64,000 nt of DNA from Cohaesibacter marisflavi (GCF_900115225.1 NZ_FOVR01000004.1:372001-436000); one strand, 5' to 3'. Counted from the stretch's first letter, positions 35,039 through 44,438 are shown. The notes: a model not told the origin generated them from the letters alone. Numbers and translations are program-made.

Positions 35039-36010
35039 ATGAGCGACGACAGCAAATTTGAACATCATGATGCCGAACTACTGAGCCGCGTGGCATGGTA
35101 TTATTATCATGACGGAATGACCCAGAGTGAGATCGGGAACATCCTTAATCTGTCTCGCATCAAGATTTCCAGAATGTTGGAAAAGGGTCGCAAGATGGGA
35201 TTGATTCATATTCATATCAATTCCAGCTATGGCGGATGCTTCGAACTAGAAGGTCGTTTGCAGCAACTATTCGGCTTACAAGAAGCCCGAGTCATTCCTG
35301 CAGACGACGGTGAGCATTCAACCGAACGCATAGCAGAAGCCGCCAGTCAATATCTGATGGGCAAACTGAACAATGCCGACCTCCTCGCAGTGGGCTGGGG
35401 CGCGACAGTGATGGGTGCCCTGCAAAGGCTGGCACAAACCCTGTCTCACAGAGATATCTCGCTGGTCAGCCTCACCGGTGGTGTCGCCGCCTATATAGAA
35501 GGTGTCGCGACAGGCCGCACGGCCCAGAATGTCCATCTGATTCCTGCCCCCTTGATGGTTTCCAGTCAGGAACTGGCCGAAAGCCTGAGGAGCGAGCGCC
35601 ATGTTGTCGATGTGATGGACATGGCCAGAACAGCCAATTATGCGCTTGTTGGTGTCGGCTCCGTCGCCAATCAGGCCACCTTGATCACCTCCGGTTATGC
35701 AACCGGATCTCAGTTTGAGGCCTTCCGGCGCCAGGGCGCTGTGGGAGACCTCATTGCAATTTTCTATGACAAAGATGGCAATGTTCTCGATTTGCCTTTT
35801 CACGACAACCTTATCGGTCTGGATCTCCAGGCCTTGCGGGAAATTCCCAATGTTGTCGCGGCAGCCTGCGGGCAAACAAAGGTCGAGGCCATTAGAGCTG
35901 CTGCCCGCGGTAAGCACTTTAATGTGCTCATTACCGATGAGCCGACAGCTCTCGCCATAATTGAGGGAGAGAGTCATGACACAGAAAGAGGGATACGTTC
36001 TGGCGATTGA
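35039..36010 (+). CDS. lsrR: Lsr operon repressor LsrR (SorC/DeoR-type)
   Basis: LsrR represses lsr genes until phospho-AI-2 binds. The 323-residue protein has an N-terminal helix-turn-helix (MTQSEIGNILNLSRIKISRMLEKG) and a C-terminal sugar-phosphate binding domain (ALGVGWGATVMGALQRLA, LTGG, DLIAIFYDKDG). ATG 35039 was chosen over a GTG 3 codons upstream. Neither start has a strong ribosome site, and the start region overlaps the fourth TGATCA site. lsrK overlaps the 3' end by 35 bp, so R and K are co-expressed. Confidence 0.93.
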   Translation: MSDDSKFEHHDAELLSRVAWYYYHDGMTQSEIGNILNLSRIKISRMLEKGRKMGLIHIHINSSYGGCFELEGRLQQLFGLQEARVIPADDGEHSTERIAEAASQYLMGKLNNADLLAVGWGATVMGALQRLAQTLSHRDISLVSLTGGVAAYIEGVATGRTAQNVHLIPAPLMVSSQELAESLRSERHVVDVMDMARTANYALVGVGSVANQATLITSGYATGSQFEAFRRQGAVGDLIAIFYDKDGNVLDLPFHDNLIGLDLQALREIPNVVAAACGQTKVEAIRAAARGKHFNVLITDEPTALAIIEGESHDTERGIRSGD

Positions 36011-37547
36011 TGCCGGAACTGGTAGCGGCCGAGCGGTCATTTTTGACAGCGCAGGCCATCAGATCGCAGTGGGTCAGGAGGAATGGACCCATCTTAGCGA
36101 TCCGAAATATCCCGGCTCCATGGAGTTCGACTGCAAAGCCAACTGGAAACTGTTGAGCAAATGCGTCCGTGAAGCACTGACCAATGCCGGCCTGAAAGGG
36201 CCAGACATCCGCGCCGTGAGTGCCACCAGCATGCGTGAAGCCATCGTCACCTATGACAAGGATGGCGGCGAGCTCTGGGCCTGCGCCAACGTGGATTCCC
36301 GCGCTTCGGCTGAAGTGCACGAGTTGCAGGCCAAAAGCCCGGAGCTTGAGCGCTATGCCTATTCCATTAGCGGACAGAGCTTCGCATTGGGAGCCATTCC
36401 GCGCCTGAAATGGCTCGAAAAGCATCTGCCAGACGTCTATGCCAATATGGCAACCATGTCGATGTTGTCAGACTGGATTCTGGCGCGCCTGTCCGGCGTC
36501 ATCTCCTCCGACCCGTCCAATGCAGGCACAACAGGCATATTCTCACTGGAAACCCGCACATGGGATCTGGAAATTGCCCGCCGTGCCGGTATCCGGGATG
36601 ATATCTTCCCTCCTGTTGTTGAAACAGGTACCCCCATTGGCAAGGTAACAGCTGATGCAGCCGAAGAAACCGGCCTTGCAGAAGGCACGATTGTTGTCAT
36701 GGGCGGCGGCGACGTACAGATGGGGGCCTTGGGGCTTGGGGTTTCCCGCCCCGGACATGCAGCAGTCTTGGGCGGCACCTTCTGGCAGGAAGTTGTCAAT
36801 ATCCCCGAACCGATTGCCGATCCGGACATGCGCATTCGCATCAACCCTCATGTGGTGCCGGGCGTCAGCCAGGCCGAAGGCATTGCCTTCATGGTGGGCA
36901 TGACCACACGCTGGTTCCGCGACGCCTTCTGTCAGGAAGAAATGCGCATCGCAAAGGAACGGGGCACCGACGCCTATGTACTTCTGGAAGAAGCCTCGGC
37001 CAAAGTGCCGGTTGGTGCCAATGGCATCATCCCCATTTTCAGCGACGTGATGAATTTGGGTGCCTGGTATCATGCCGCGCCTTCCCTGCTCAACCTGTCT
37101 CTCGATGCCAGCAAATGCGGCAAGCCGGAAATTTTCCGGGCCATTCAGGAAAACGCGGCCATTGTTGCCTCCGAGAATCTCAATCTCGCAGCCAATCTGG
37201 CAGGGGTTCAGCTTGATGAACTTGTTTTCGCAGGCGGCGCCTCGAAAGGCAAGCTTTGGGGCCAGATCCTCGCTGATGCGGTTGGGCTCCCGGTCAAGGT
37301 GCCGGAAGTCACCGAAGCGACAGCCTTCGCAGGCGGACTGGCCGCGTGGGTCGGCCTTGGTGTCTACAGTTCGCTGCCCGAAGCGGCAGATGCCACCGTA
37401 CGCTGGGCCCGTCGCATTGAACCGGATACCGAGAAGCACTCCCTCTATACGGAGTTGGCAGACCGCTGGCGTCAGGCTTACGCCCCTCAGCGCGCACTGG
37501 TCCAGAACAAAGTGACGCAATCCATGTGGAAAGCTCCGGGGCTTTAA
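35976..37547 (+). CDS. lsrK: AI-2 kinase LsrK (FGGY family)
   Basis: LsrK phosphorylates AI-2 (DPD) after uptake; the product is the inducer of LsrR. The 523-residue FGGY-type kinase has AIDAGTGSGRAVIFD near residue 9 (phosphate-1 motif), GGGDVQMGALGLG and GGASKGKLWGQILAD (adenosine motif), with the length expected for LsrK. ATG 35976 follows GAGGGAGAG and overlaps lsrR by 35 bp. A 10-bp hairpin, GGCATGGCGG/CCGTCATGCC (37603-37635), follows without a T run. Glycerol or xylulose kinases are alternatives, excluded by the context. Confidence 0.93.
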   Translation: MTQKEGYVLAIDAGTGSGRAVIFDSAGHQIAVGQEEWTHLSDPKYPGSMEFDCKANWKLLSKCVREALTNAGLKGPDIRAVSATSMREAIVTYDKDGGELWACANVDSRASAEVHELQAKSPELERYAYSISGQSFALGAIPRLKWLEKHLPDVYANMATMSMLSDWILARLSGVISSDPSNAGTTGIFSLETRTWDLEIARRAGIRDDIFPPVVETGTPIGKVTADAAEETGLAEGTIVVMGGGDVQMGALGLGVSRPGHAAVLGGTFWQEVVNIPEPIADPDMRIRINPHVVPGVSQAEGIAFMVGMTTRWFRDAFCQEEMRIAKERGTDAYVLLEEASAKVPVGANGIIPIFSDVMNLGAWYHAAPSLLNLSLDASKCGKPEIFRAIQENAAIVASENLNLAANLAGVQLDELVFAGGASKGKLWGQILADAVGLPVKVPEVTEATAFAGGLAAWVGLGVYSSLPEAADATVRWARRIEPDTEKHSLYTELADRWRQAYAPQRALVQNKVTQSMWKAPGL

Positions 37548-37769
37548 CCACGAACTCAAGGATCCTCAGCTCTCAAGGGCTGTTGACCTGACCATACAAA
37601 AAAGGCATGGCGGCAGCCGATTTCTCCGTCATGCCCATTCAGTCGGCCCAGAATACGTGGCCAAATAAAAACACGAAAGCATTCCCTGACGAGAGACCAT
37701 CTGGTGGGTCAGGATGGATGCCAAAGAAAGAGGCTACGTTTTCTATTTGAAATAGGCGTAGGCGGAACC

Positions 37770-38147
37770 ATGTTCAAAACAAAAGAAGGCGATCACTCAT
37801 ACCGTTTCGAAGACCACGGGCCTAAATATCTTCAGCGCGGCCCAAGATCCGACATCGGCGTTGTCACCTTGCAGCCCGGCCAGCATTTCGCGACTCACAA
37901 GCATAGCGTGATCGAGGAGAATTTCCTCACGATCGAGGGCGAAGTGCATATGTATGTGAACGGCGAATTGCACAAACTCGGTGTCGGGGATTTCCTCCGC
38001 TGCGATCCGGGCGAAGCGCATTATGTGATCAACAAGGGAGAAACGCCTTGGAAAGCGGTCTTTATCAAGGCCCCATACAATCCCACCGACGGCACCCCGA
38101 TAGAATGGGAACCGGGTGACGACCCGTCCGTATTTGCGTCCATCTGA
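37770..38147 (+). CDS. Small cupin-fold protein in the lsr plus-strand run
   Basis: The 125-residue single cupin domain (MFKTKEGDHSYRF) has metal motif QHFATHKHSVIEEN (HxHxxxxxE) near residue 42. A second motif follows with DPGEAHYVINKG. ATG 37770 lies after AGGCGG. It sits between lsrK and a pyridoxal kinase gene, all on plus. Cupins are not part of the classic lsr set, but similar cupins do appear near AI-2 or sugar operons. A sugar-phosphate isomerase-like role is only a guess. The 222-bp gap from lsrK leaves room for a separate promoter. Confidence 0.8.
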   Translation: MFKTKEGDHSYRFEDHGPKYLQRGPRSDIGVVTLQPGQHFATHKHSVIEENFLTIEGEVHMYVNGELHKLGVGDFLRCDPGEAHYVINKGETPWKAVFIKAPYNPTDGTPIEWEPGDDPSVFASI

Positions 38148-38251
38148 AATACACAAGGCGAGCGCGGACATCAAATGGCACGATCTCGATCTCTCCCCCG
38201 CCTGCCGCGCTCGTTACTTACACAATTGTAACTTTGGAATCCTCCCTGAAA

Positions 38252-38302
38252 GAGAGTACCCTTCATCCCAAGTGATGAGATGAGGGGTACCCTCATTTTT
38301 TA
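38252..38302 (+). terminator. Intrinsic terminator after the cupin gene
   Basis: The stem GAGAGTACCCTTCAT / ATGAGGGGTACCCTC is 15 bp with two imperfect pairs and is followed by ATTTTTTATTT. It ends the lsrR-lsrK-cupin transcript before the kinase gene, which therefore needs its own promoter or read-through. Confidence 0.85.
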
Positions 38303-38428
38303 TTTCCTAAGCCGGGTTTGAAACAAAACATAAGCGGACATTCCCAGCTCTCCCCTTCCCCAAGCAAGATACCTGCCCGCAAGGAGGCTCACCCAATCTT
38401 GCCTCTTTCCAAGAAAGGAAGATCAGTC

Positions 38429-39283
38429 ATGAAAGGTGTTCTTTCCATTCAGTCCCATGTGACCTATGGCCATGCTGGCAATAGCGCCGCAGTTTTTCCG
38501 ATGCAGCGCATGGGTCTGGAGGTTTGGCCGATCCACACGGTCCATTTTTCCAACCATACCCAGTATAATCAGGGCTGGACCGGCAAGGCAGTCGCTGGAG
38601 AGGCCATTGCCGAGATATTCGACGGGCTGGAAAAGATTGGCGTCCTCGAGAATATCCGGGCAATCGTCACCGGCTATCTGGGCGATGCATCCCATTGCGA
38701 TGTAATCGCCAACATTGTCAAGAAGGCCAAGGCCGCCAATCCCGATTGTCTTTATCTGTGTGATCCGGTGATGGGCGACCCGGAAAAAGGCTGCATCGTT
38801 AGTGATGGTGTCGCGGAAAGCCTTGTCGGCACCCTTATGCCCATGGCCGACATTCTGGTGCCAAACCAGTTCGAACTGACACGTTTTGCCGGTCAGGACA
38901 TTCACAGTATGGAAGACGCGGTAGTTGCCTGTGAAAAGGCGCTGGCTCTGGGGCCGAATCTCGTGCTTGCCAAGCATCTACACGGTGTGAAGGGCGATCA
39001 GTTCTCCATGCTGATGGCATCGAACCAAGGCAACTATCTGGCCCAGCGCCCTCACCTGACCTTCCCAAGGGAGCCAGTGGGCGTCGGCGACATGATCTCG
39101 GCAACATTCCTTGCCGGATTGATCAATGGCCTTGAAGCGCAGCAAGCGCTGGAACATTGCAACAATGCGGTATTTGGCATTTTGGAAGAAACCGCAGCAT
39201 CCAACCAATGGGAGCTTCAGCTCATTGCTGGACAGAAGCAGTTTGAAACCCCGTCAAACAGTTTCAAGGTTGCCCAGCTCTAA
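38429..39283 (+). CDS. pdxY: Pyridoxal kinase PdxY-like
   Basis: The 284-residue ribokinase-superfamily enzyme has the PdxY signature at its N-terminus (SIQSHVTYGHAGNSAAVFPM, HTVHFSNHTQYNQGWTG). It also has a YLCDPVMGDPEKG segment and the C-terminal GVGDMISATFLAGL motif, where GxGD supplies the catalytic Asp. It phosphorylates pyridoxal to PLP in vitamin B6 salvage. ATG 38429 follows AAAGGAAG; a longer reading to 38318 has no conservation. It is separated from the lsr genes by a terminator, so functional linkage to AI-2 is not shown. Confidence 0.9.
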   Translation: MKGVLSIQSHVTYGHAGNSAAVFPMQRMGLEVWPIHTVHFSNHTQYNQGWTGKAVAGEAIAEIFDGLEKIGVLENIRAIVTGYLGDASHCDVIANIVKKAKAANPDCLYLCDPVMGDPEKGCIVSDGVAESLVGTLMPMADILVPNQFELTRFAGQDIHSMEDAVVACEKALALGPNLVLAKHLHGVKGDQFSMLMASNQGNYLAQRPHLTFPREPVGVGDMISATFLAGLINGLEAQQALEHCNNAVFGILEETAASNQWELQLIAGQKQFETPSNSFKVAQL

Positions 39284-39316
39284 AGGCCTCTGCTCCATTT
39301 AAAGGCCCCAACAACA

Positions 39317-39349
39317 AATGCCCGTCTCACATTCTGAGTCGGGCATTTT
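39317..39349 (+). terminator. Intrinsic terminator between the convergent pdxY and AEC genes
   Basis: The stem AATGCCCG-T-CTCA / TGAG-T-CGGGCATT has a single mismatch and ends in TTTTCT. Confidence 0.8.
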
Positions 39350-39423
39350 CTATTGCATTTCTCCCTCGCACCACGGTCAAAGCCAAAGCCCTTCGGCCCA
39401 CCAAGACACAGAGTCACGCCCAC

Positions 39424-40374
39424 TCAGCCCAGAGGAAAAAGCGCGTGAACCATTGTAACAGCAACAGGAATAGTGAAGAAGGAGAGCATTGTTGCGACGA
39501 AAACCGCAGCAGCTGCCCGCTGCCCCAGTTGATAGGCCTCAGCAAAAATCGGATATATACTCATCATCGGCACACTGGCAAACAGAATGGCCCCTATGGC
39601 AAATTCCGGTTCAATTGTCGGAACAAACACCATAATCGATACGAAAGCCATTAGGGGATGCACAACGAGCTTGAAAATAAAGACGAGCGAGATATCGCCC
39701 CGCATGCCTTTGAGGCGAAGCCCAACCAGTGATCCGCCAATCACGAAAAGAGCAGTTGGGCTTGCAACGGCCGAAAGGAGCGTCAGGGCCTTTTCGACTG
39801 GTCCAGGCAAAACCACACCGGAAAGGGAAATAGCCAGCCCCAGCACGATGCCGATGATGATCGGGTTCTGAATCAGCCGGGAAAGAATCTGCCGGATGAT
39901 ACCAGACAGGCGTGCGCTTTTTTCACTTCCGGCATCCGCCAACATAAGAGACATCGGAATGATGATGATATTTTCAACCAGAAAATTCAGCGCCATACAG
40001 ATCGCACCAAGCGGACCGATGATGGCAGACACCACAGGATACCCGATATAGGCGCTGTTGGAGACGCTCGTCCCCATGCCGTAGATGGCGCTTGTCGAAA
40101 AATCCTTCTTCAGCACATAGCGCCCGCAAAGTGTGGTCAGCCAGAAGGAGGCAATCGACCCACCGCCATAGGCGATCAGATAGCTCCAATTGAGAATTTG
40201 TCCGATGGGATGGCTCTGAAAGGCTACAATGATGAGGGCAGGCATGGGAAAATAGAGAACAAAACGCCCAATACTCGCTATATCGGTCGGGCTGACAAGC
40301 CTGAAATAGGCAGCCAGATACCCCACACCAATAAGGAGGAAGATTGGCAGGGTGATGCTAAGAATATTGGTCAT
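39424..40374 (-). CDS. AEC-family (auxin efflux carrier type) transporter
   Basis: The 316-residue membrane protein has about ten helices, typical of bacterial AEC proteins that carry malonate, other carboxylates or amino acids. It starts MTNILSITLPIFLLIGVGYLAAYF, and the second half restarts with VEKALTLLSAVASPTALFVIGGSLVG. The ATG at 40374 is used because the reading upstream runs into the tRNA gene. The transported substrate cannot be told. Confidence 0.85.
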   Translation of the reverse strand: MTNILSITLPIFLLIGVGYLAAYFRLVSPTDIASIGRFVLYFPMPALIIVAFQSHPIGQILNWSYLIAYGGGSIASFWLTTLCGRYVLKKDFSTSAIYGMGTSVSNSAYIGYPVVSAIIGPLGAICMALNFLVENIIIIPMSLMLADAGSEKSARLSGIIRQILSRLIQNPIIIGIVLGLAISLSGVVLPGPVEKALTLLSAVASPTALFVIGGSLVGLRLKGMRGDISLVFIFKLVVHPLMAFVSIMVFVPTIEPEFAIGAILFASVPMMSIYPIFAEAYQLGQRAAAAVFVATMLSFFTIPVAVTMVHALFPLG

Positions 40375-40533
40375 GATCTCTATTCGAGGCGGGTTATCGA
40401 AAAGACGCAGTGAGGTACGCACACAATCGGGCACGCAAAGAAGCGCAAACGGAAAGGCAGGCCAACAACAAAAAAGGCTGCCGAAGCAACCTTTTGTTTC
40501 CAAAGAGGAAATTCTGTTTTCCAAGAGAAAACT

Positions 40534-40620
40534 TGGTGCGGCCGAGAAGACTCGAACTTCCACGGGAGTTACCCCACAGCGACCTCAACGCTGCGCGTCT
40601 ACCAATTCCGCCACGGCCGC
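40534..40620 (-). tRNA. tRNA-Leu (anticodon GAG)
   Basis: An 87-nt tRNA on minus starting GCGGCCGTGGCGGAATTGGT with acceptor stem GCGGCCG / CGGCCGC and encoded CCA (TGG at 40534-40536 on plus). The anticodon stem-loop is CAGCG-TTGAGGT-CGCTG, giving GAG. A long variable arm (GTGGGGTAACTCCCGT) identifies a class II tRNA, as expected for Leu. It reads CUC/CUU codons. Confidence 0.96.
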
Positions 40621-40802
40621 AAACCGTGTTTTGATCAAGGATATTTCCTTGTTGGTGGCGTGTAACTATCAAATAAGATTTGCCCGCACAAGCGTTTAAG
40701 ATGGAGATCAACAACAAATGTGGAAAGTTGATGACAAAGTGCGGAGATTTTCCTAGACAGCGAAATTTTACGCATAATCAAGCGCATAAAAAGGATGAAA
40801 AA

Positions 40803-41075
40803 CTACCCGTTTACGCGATGGATGCCGCGAAGTGGACGCCAGTCAGGGCTACGCATCAGAACCCGCGTAATCGAAATTCCCACCTTTTCACCGCGCAGAA
40901 TCACCTGTCCATGAGCCACCGGGATATCATTGGCCAAAATCAGGCAATCATCCTCTTCATGCGCGTCAAGTTCGATGACGGCACCACGCCCCATACGCAG
41001 GAGCTGATGAATCGGGATTTCTGTTGTGCCGAGCACGACAGATATATTAATCGATATGGAATCTAGATTAGCCAC
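40803..41075 (-). CDS. Stand-alone FliN/SpoA-domain protein (flagellar switch-like)
   Basis: The 90-residue protein is a single SpoA (FliM/FliN C-terminal) domain: SINISVVLGTTEIPIHQLLRMGRGAVIELDAHEED, then LILANDIPVAHGQVILRGEKVGISIT. A tail of about 20 residues (RVLMRSPDWRPLRGIHRVNG) follows. FliN-type domains form the C-ring of the flagellar switch. Here there is no flagellar neighbour, only lipB and a tRNA. GTG 41075 was chosen because GGAAGGG lies 6 nt upstream; the longer GTG at 41099 has none. It may be an orphan FliN homologue (true fliN elsewhere) or a repurposed switch subunit. Confidence 0.8.
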   Translation of the reverse strand: MANLDSISINISVVLGTTEIPIHQLLRMGRGAVIELDAHEEDDCLILANDIPVAHGQVILRGEKVGISITRVLMRSPDWRPLRGIHRVNG

Positions 41076-41209
41076 GATGTACCCTTCCGTGCTACCCACG
41101 GATTGACTATGTAAGACATTAACAGAGTGTTACCTTCTTTGGTAAATGAAATATTAACAAAAAAGCGCAAATCAAGAGCCGACCAAACCGGACCACAGAT
41201 CAAACGACC

Positions 41210-41935
41210 ATGACAAGCAATAACGACGATAACAATTCTATTGATCCGACCAACAGTCCTTCAACTCCAATGATGACAAGCACAGGCGAATCTGTCGATT
41301 GGATTATTTCAGATCGGCTGATTCCCTATCCCGATGCAATGGTCTTCATGGAAAACAGGATTGCCGCGATTGCCAAGGGAGAGGCAAACGAATGTGTCTG
41401 GCTTTTGGAGCACCCTCCTCTTTATACCGCTGGGACCAGCGCCAATCCGGCAGATCTGGTTGCTCCGGATCGCTTTGACGTTTTCACCACGGGGCGCGGC
41501 GGACAATATACCTACCATGGTCCGGGTCAGCGCATCGCCTATGTCATGCTGGATTTGAAACGCCGCCGTCAGGACATCCGCTTGTTTGTCGAAAGCCTTG
41601 AGGCCTGGATCATCAACACGCTGGCAGAGCATAATATCAAGGGCGAACGCCGCAAAGACCGCGTCGGGGTATGGGTTGCACGCCCGGAAAAAGGCACCGA
41701 CGTTGAGGACAAGATCGCAGCCATCGGTATTCGCGTGCGCAAGTGGGTCACCTTCCACGGCATCAGTCTCAATATCGAGCCGGATCTGGATCACTATAGT
41801 GGCATCGTCCCCTGTGGCATCGCCAAGCATGGAGTTACAAGCTTTGTTGATCTGGGTTATCCGGTAGCCATGCCTGATGTCGACATGACGCTGAGAGAGG
41901 AATTTGAACAGCTTTTCGGCCCTACGGTGCGCTAG
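41210..41935 (+). CDS. lipB: Octanoyl-[ACP]:protein N-octanoyltransferase LipB
   Basis: LipB moves octanoate from ACP to lipoyl domains of 2-oxoacid dehydrogenases. The 241-residue product has the family sequence: [15 protein letters not shown], the [22 protein letters not shown] block, the catalytic Lys in [13 protein letters not shown] and the acyl-thioester Cys in [14 protein letters not shown]. The first about 28 residues ([20 protein letters not shown]) are low complexity and probably disordered. It lies divergent from the FliN-like gene. Confidence 0.95.
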   Translation: MTSNNDDNNSIDPTNSPSTPMMTSTGESVDWIISDRLIPYPDAMVFMENRIAAIAKGEANECVWLLEHPPLYTAGTSANPADLVAPDRFDVFTTGRGGQYTYHGPGQRIAYVMLDLKRRRQDIRLFVESLEAWIINTLAEHNIKGERRKDRVGVWVARPEKGTDVEDKIAAIGIRVRKWVTFHGISLNIEPDLDHYSGIVPCGIAKHGVTSFVDLGYPVAMPDVDMTLREEFEQLFGPTVR

Positions 41936-41974
41936 TCCGGGAATTCCCTTCACAGCAGCAATCGCAAAAAAGAG

Positions 41975-41999
41975 AAACCCGGCTCAAAGCCGGGTTTTT
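41975..41999. terminator. Intrinsic terminator between lipB and pccA (convergent)
   Basis: The stem AACCCGGCT / AGCCGGGTT has loop CAA. It is flanked by AAAAAAGAGA on the left and TTTTTC on the right, so it works on both strands for lipB and pccA. Confidence 0.9.
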
Positions 42000-42039
42000 C
42001 ATGGCCAGTTCAAACCAGCACCTTGTTTATCTTGGCCAG

Positions 42040-44076
42040 TCAGGCTGCGTCGCTGTTGGCAGATGCAAATTCCATCATCACGGTATCCACTGCCAGACTA
42101 TCTCCTGCGGAAACCAGAATCTCGGAGACGACGAGATCCCGTTCGGCCCGCAACACATTTTCCATTTTCATGGCTTCCACCGTGGCGAGAGCTTCGCCCG
42201 CCTGAACCTTCTGCCCCTCCTTTACCGCGATCGAAACCACCAGCCCGGGCATCGGGCAAAGAAGCAGGTTGGATGTATCCGGCGGGATACGCTTTGGCAA
42301 AATCGCATCCAGCTCGGCGACATGCGGCCGCATCACCTTGATCTCCTGTTTCACGCCCTTGTGGATCAGAATGTAGGAATTGAGCCCTCTACGCACCTGA
42401 ACAATCAACTCTTTGCCACCGATGACCCCGCACCAAAGCTTCCAGCCCGGCGCCCAATCGGAAAGCACCGAGGTGACATGACCATCCGGCAAGGCAAGAT
42501 CCATATCAATCGGGGTGGTTGGGTTGCCGCCGCGATAGCGAATGGGAATCCTCTTGTGCTTGTCAAAAACGGCAATCCAATGCTCATGCATCTGCATGGA
42601 ATCCAGTTTGCGCTTGTCCTTGAACCGATGCAGACGATCATGCATCACAAGCTCCATGGAGGTGGCGACACAGGCAAGGGCCAATTCTGTTTCGGCGTCC
42701 CATTGCCCCCCTTCAAATCCATCGGGATATTCTTCGGCAATAAATCCGGTCGTGATGTCGCCCGAACGCCATTTTTGATGCTCCATCAGTGCGGTAAGGA
42801 ACGGAATATTATGCTCGATACCATCAATGATAAAGGCGTCCAGCGCCCGTGACATATGATCAATCGCAGATATCCGATCCGGCCCATGGGTGCAGAGCTT
42901 GGCAATCATCGGATCATAGAACATGGTGATTTCCGAGCCCGCCTCCACGCCCGTATCATTGCGCACGGTCAAGCCATCTGCGGTGCCTTCAAGCGGCGGT
43001 CGATAGTCCACAAGACGTCCGATGGAGGGCAGGAAATTGCGGAGCGGATCTTCGGCATAAATGCGGGCTTCCACTGCCCAGCCATTGATTTTCACATCCT
43101 CCTGCGCCATAGCCAGTGGCTCGCCGTAAGCGATGTGTATCATCTGCTCGACGAGATCCACGCCGGTGATCAGTTCGGTTACCGGATGCTCCACCTGCAG
43201 GCGCGTATTCATTTCAAGAAAATAGAAATTCTTGTCCTTGTCGACGATAAATTCCACTGTTCCGGCGGAGTGATAGCCAACAGCCTTGGCCAAGGCCACC
43301 GCTTGCTCGCCCATGGCCTTACGGGTCGCCGGATCAAGGAAGGCCGACGGAGCTTCTTCGATGACCTTCTGGTTCCGGCGCTGGATCGAGCATTCACGTT
43401 CGTTGAGATATATGGCATTGCCATGTTTGTCTGCCAGCACCTGAATCTCTATATGGCGCGGACCGACCACGAATTTTTCAATGAAGCAGCGATCATCGCC
43501 AAAGGAGGACTTCGCCTCGGATTTCGCCCGCTCGAAGCCTTCCGCGGCTTCCGCTTCATCCCATGCGATGCGCATCCCCTTGCCGCCACCGCCAGCTGAG
43601 GCCTTGATCATCACGGGAAACCCGATGTCACGGGCGACTTCCACCGCCTCATTGGCATCTTCGATGACGCCCATGTGACCGGGCACCGTGGACACCTTGG
43701 CCTCCAGCGCGAATTTCTTGGATTCGATCTTGTCCCCCATGGCCTCGATGGCTCCAGGAGGCGGACCGATAAACACGATACCGGCCAGTTCCAACGCTTT
43801 ACAGAAAGCGGCATTTTCCGACAGAAAGCCATATCCGGGATGCACGGCTTCTGCACCGACCTCCTTGCAGACTTCAATGATCCTGTCCCCCAGCAGATAG
43901 GATTGGGTCGCTGGCGGAGGCCCTATATGCACGGCCTCATCTGCCATTTGCACATGCATGGCATCCTCGTCCGCATCTGAATAAATGGCGACGGTCTTGA
44001 TGCCCATTTTCTTGGCTGACTTGATGACACGGCATGCAATTTCACCGCGGTTTGCAATCAGAATTTTTTCAAACAT
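42040..44076 (-). CDS. pccA: Propionyl-CoA carboxylase biotin-containing alpha subunit PccA
   Basis: PccA fixes bicarbonate onto biotin and carries it to PccB, converting propionyl-CoA to methylmalonyl-CoA. The 678-residue product has a biotin carboxylase domain (MFEKILIANRGEIACRVIKS start, GGGGKGMRIAW ATP loop near residue 160, YLNERECSIQRRNQKVIEE, HPVTELITGVDLVEQ). A BT linker and a C-terminal biotinyl domain with VEAMKMEN (Lys is biotinylated) follow. Its closest look-alike is acetyl-/methylcrotonyl-CoA carboxylase alpha. The pccB gene 3.4 kb away on the same strand supports Pcc. ATG 44076 begins with the conserved MFEKILIANRGEI. Confidence 0.94.
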   Translation of the reverse strand: MFEKILIANRGEIACRVIKSAKKMGIKTVAIYSDADEDAMHVQMADEAVHIGPPPATQSYLLGDRIIEVCKEVGAEAVHPGYGFLSENAAFCKALELAGIVFIGPPPGAIEAMGDKIESKKFALEAKVSTVPGHMGVIEDANEAVEVARDIGFPVMIKASAGGGGKGMRIAWDEAEAAEGFERAKSEAKSSFGDDRCFIEKFVVGPRHIEIQVLADKHGNAIYLNERECSIQRRNQKVIEEAPSAFLDPATRKAMGEQAVALAKAVGYHSAGTVEFIVDKDKNFYFLEMNTRLQVEHPVTELITGVDLVEQMIHIAYGEPLAMAQEDVKINGWAVEARIYAEDPLRNFLPSIGRLVDYRPPLEGTADGLTVRNDTGVEAGSEITMFYDPMIAKLCTHGPDRISAIDHMSRALDAFIIDGIEHNIPFLTALMEHQKWRSGDITTGFIAEEYPDGFEGGQWDAETELALACVATSMELVMHDRLHRFKDKRKLDSMQMHEHWIAVFDKHKRIPIRYRGGNPTTPIDMDLALPDGHVTSVLSDWAPGWKLWCGVIGGKELIVQVRRGLNSYILIHKGVKQEIKVMRPHVAELDAILPKRIPPDTSNLLLCPMPGLVVSIAVKEGQKVQAGEALATVEAMKMENVLRAERDLVVSEILVSAGDSLAVDTVMMEFASANSDAA

Positions 44077-44438
44077 GACAATCCTGCTTTTGTCCTCTTC
44101 CCCCCGCGCGCCCTCAAATCGGGCGCTTCGGACCATTCGGATTGGATCACTGCCTAACAGCTTGTCTGTCGGTCTCGACCCGGCGGAATGCATCTACGTA
44201 GAACTTTGTAAATCGCGGTGATGGCAGTGACAATTCGGACCATCGAAGGAATGGCAGAAAATCAGTTATATTTCTGATAGTTACCCGAATATCATGAGAC
44301 TATTTGATAAGATTCTTAGTTGCACAACCGCGCAAAAATAGAATAAACAGAAGCCACTCGCATGGCTTTGCCTCACAACATGAATATTGTTATGCATGGC
44401 ATAAAATCACAATGCGTGACACCGAAGGCGCCAAGGCA

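Noticed and set aside
37603-37635. Hairpin GGCATGGCGG/CCGTCATGCC after lsrK as a terminator
   Set aside because: The stem is fair (one GU) but no T run follows, so I did not list it as a terminator.
40352-40717. Open frames running through the tRNA-Leu gene
   Set aside because: A complete class II tRNA occupies 40534-40620, so any reading through it is not a gene. This also fixed the AEC start at 40374.
43611-44076. Alternative frames inside pccA
   Set aside because: pccA is unbroken and its biotin carboxylase sequence is clear.
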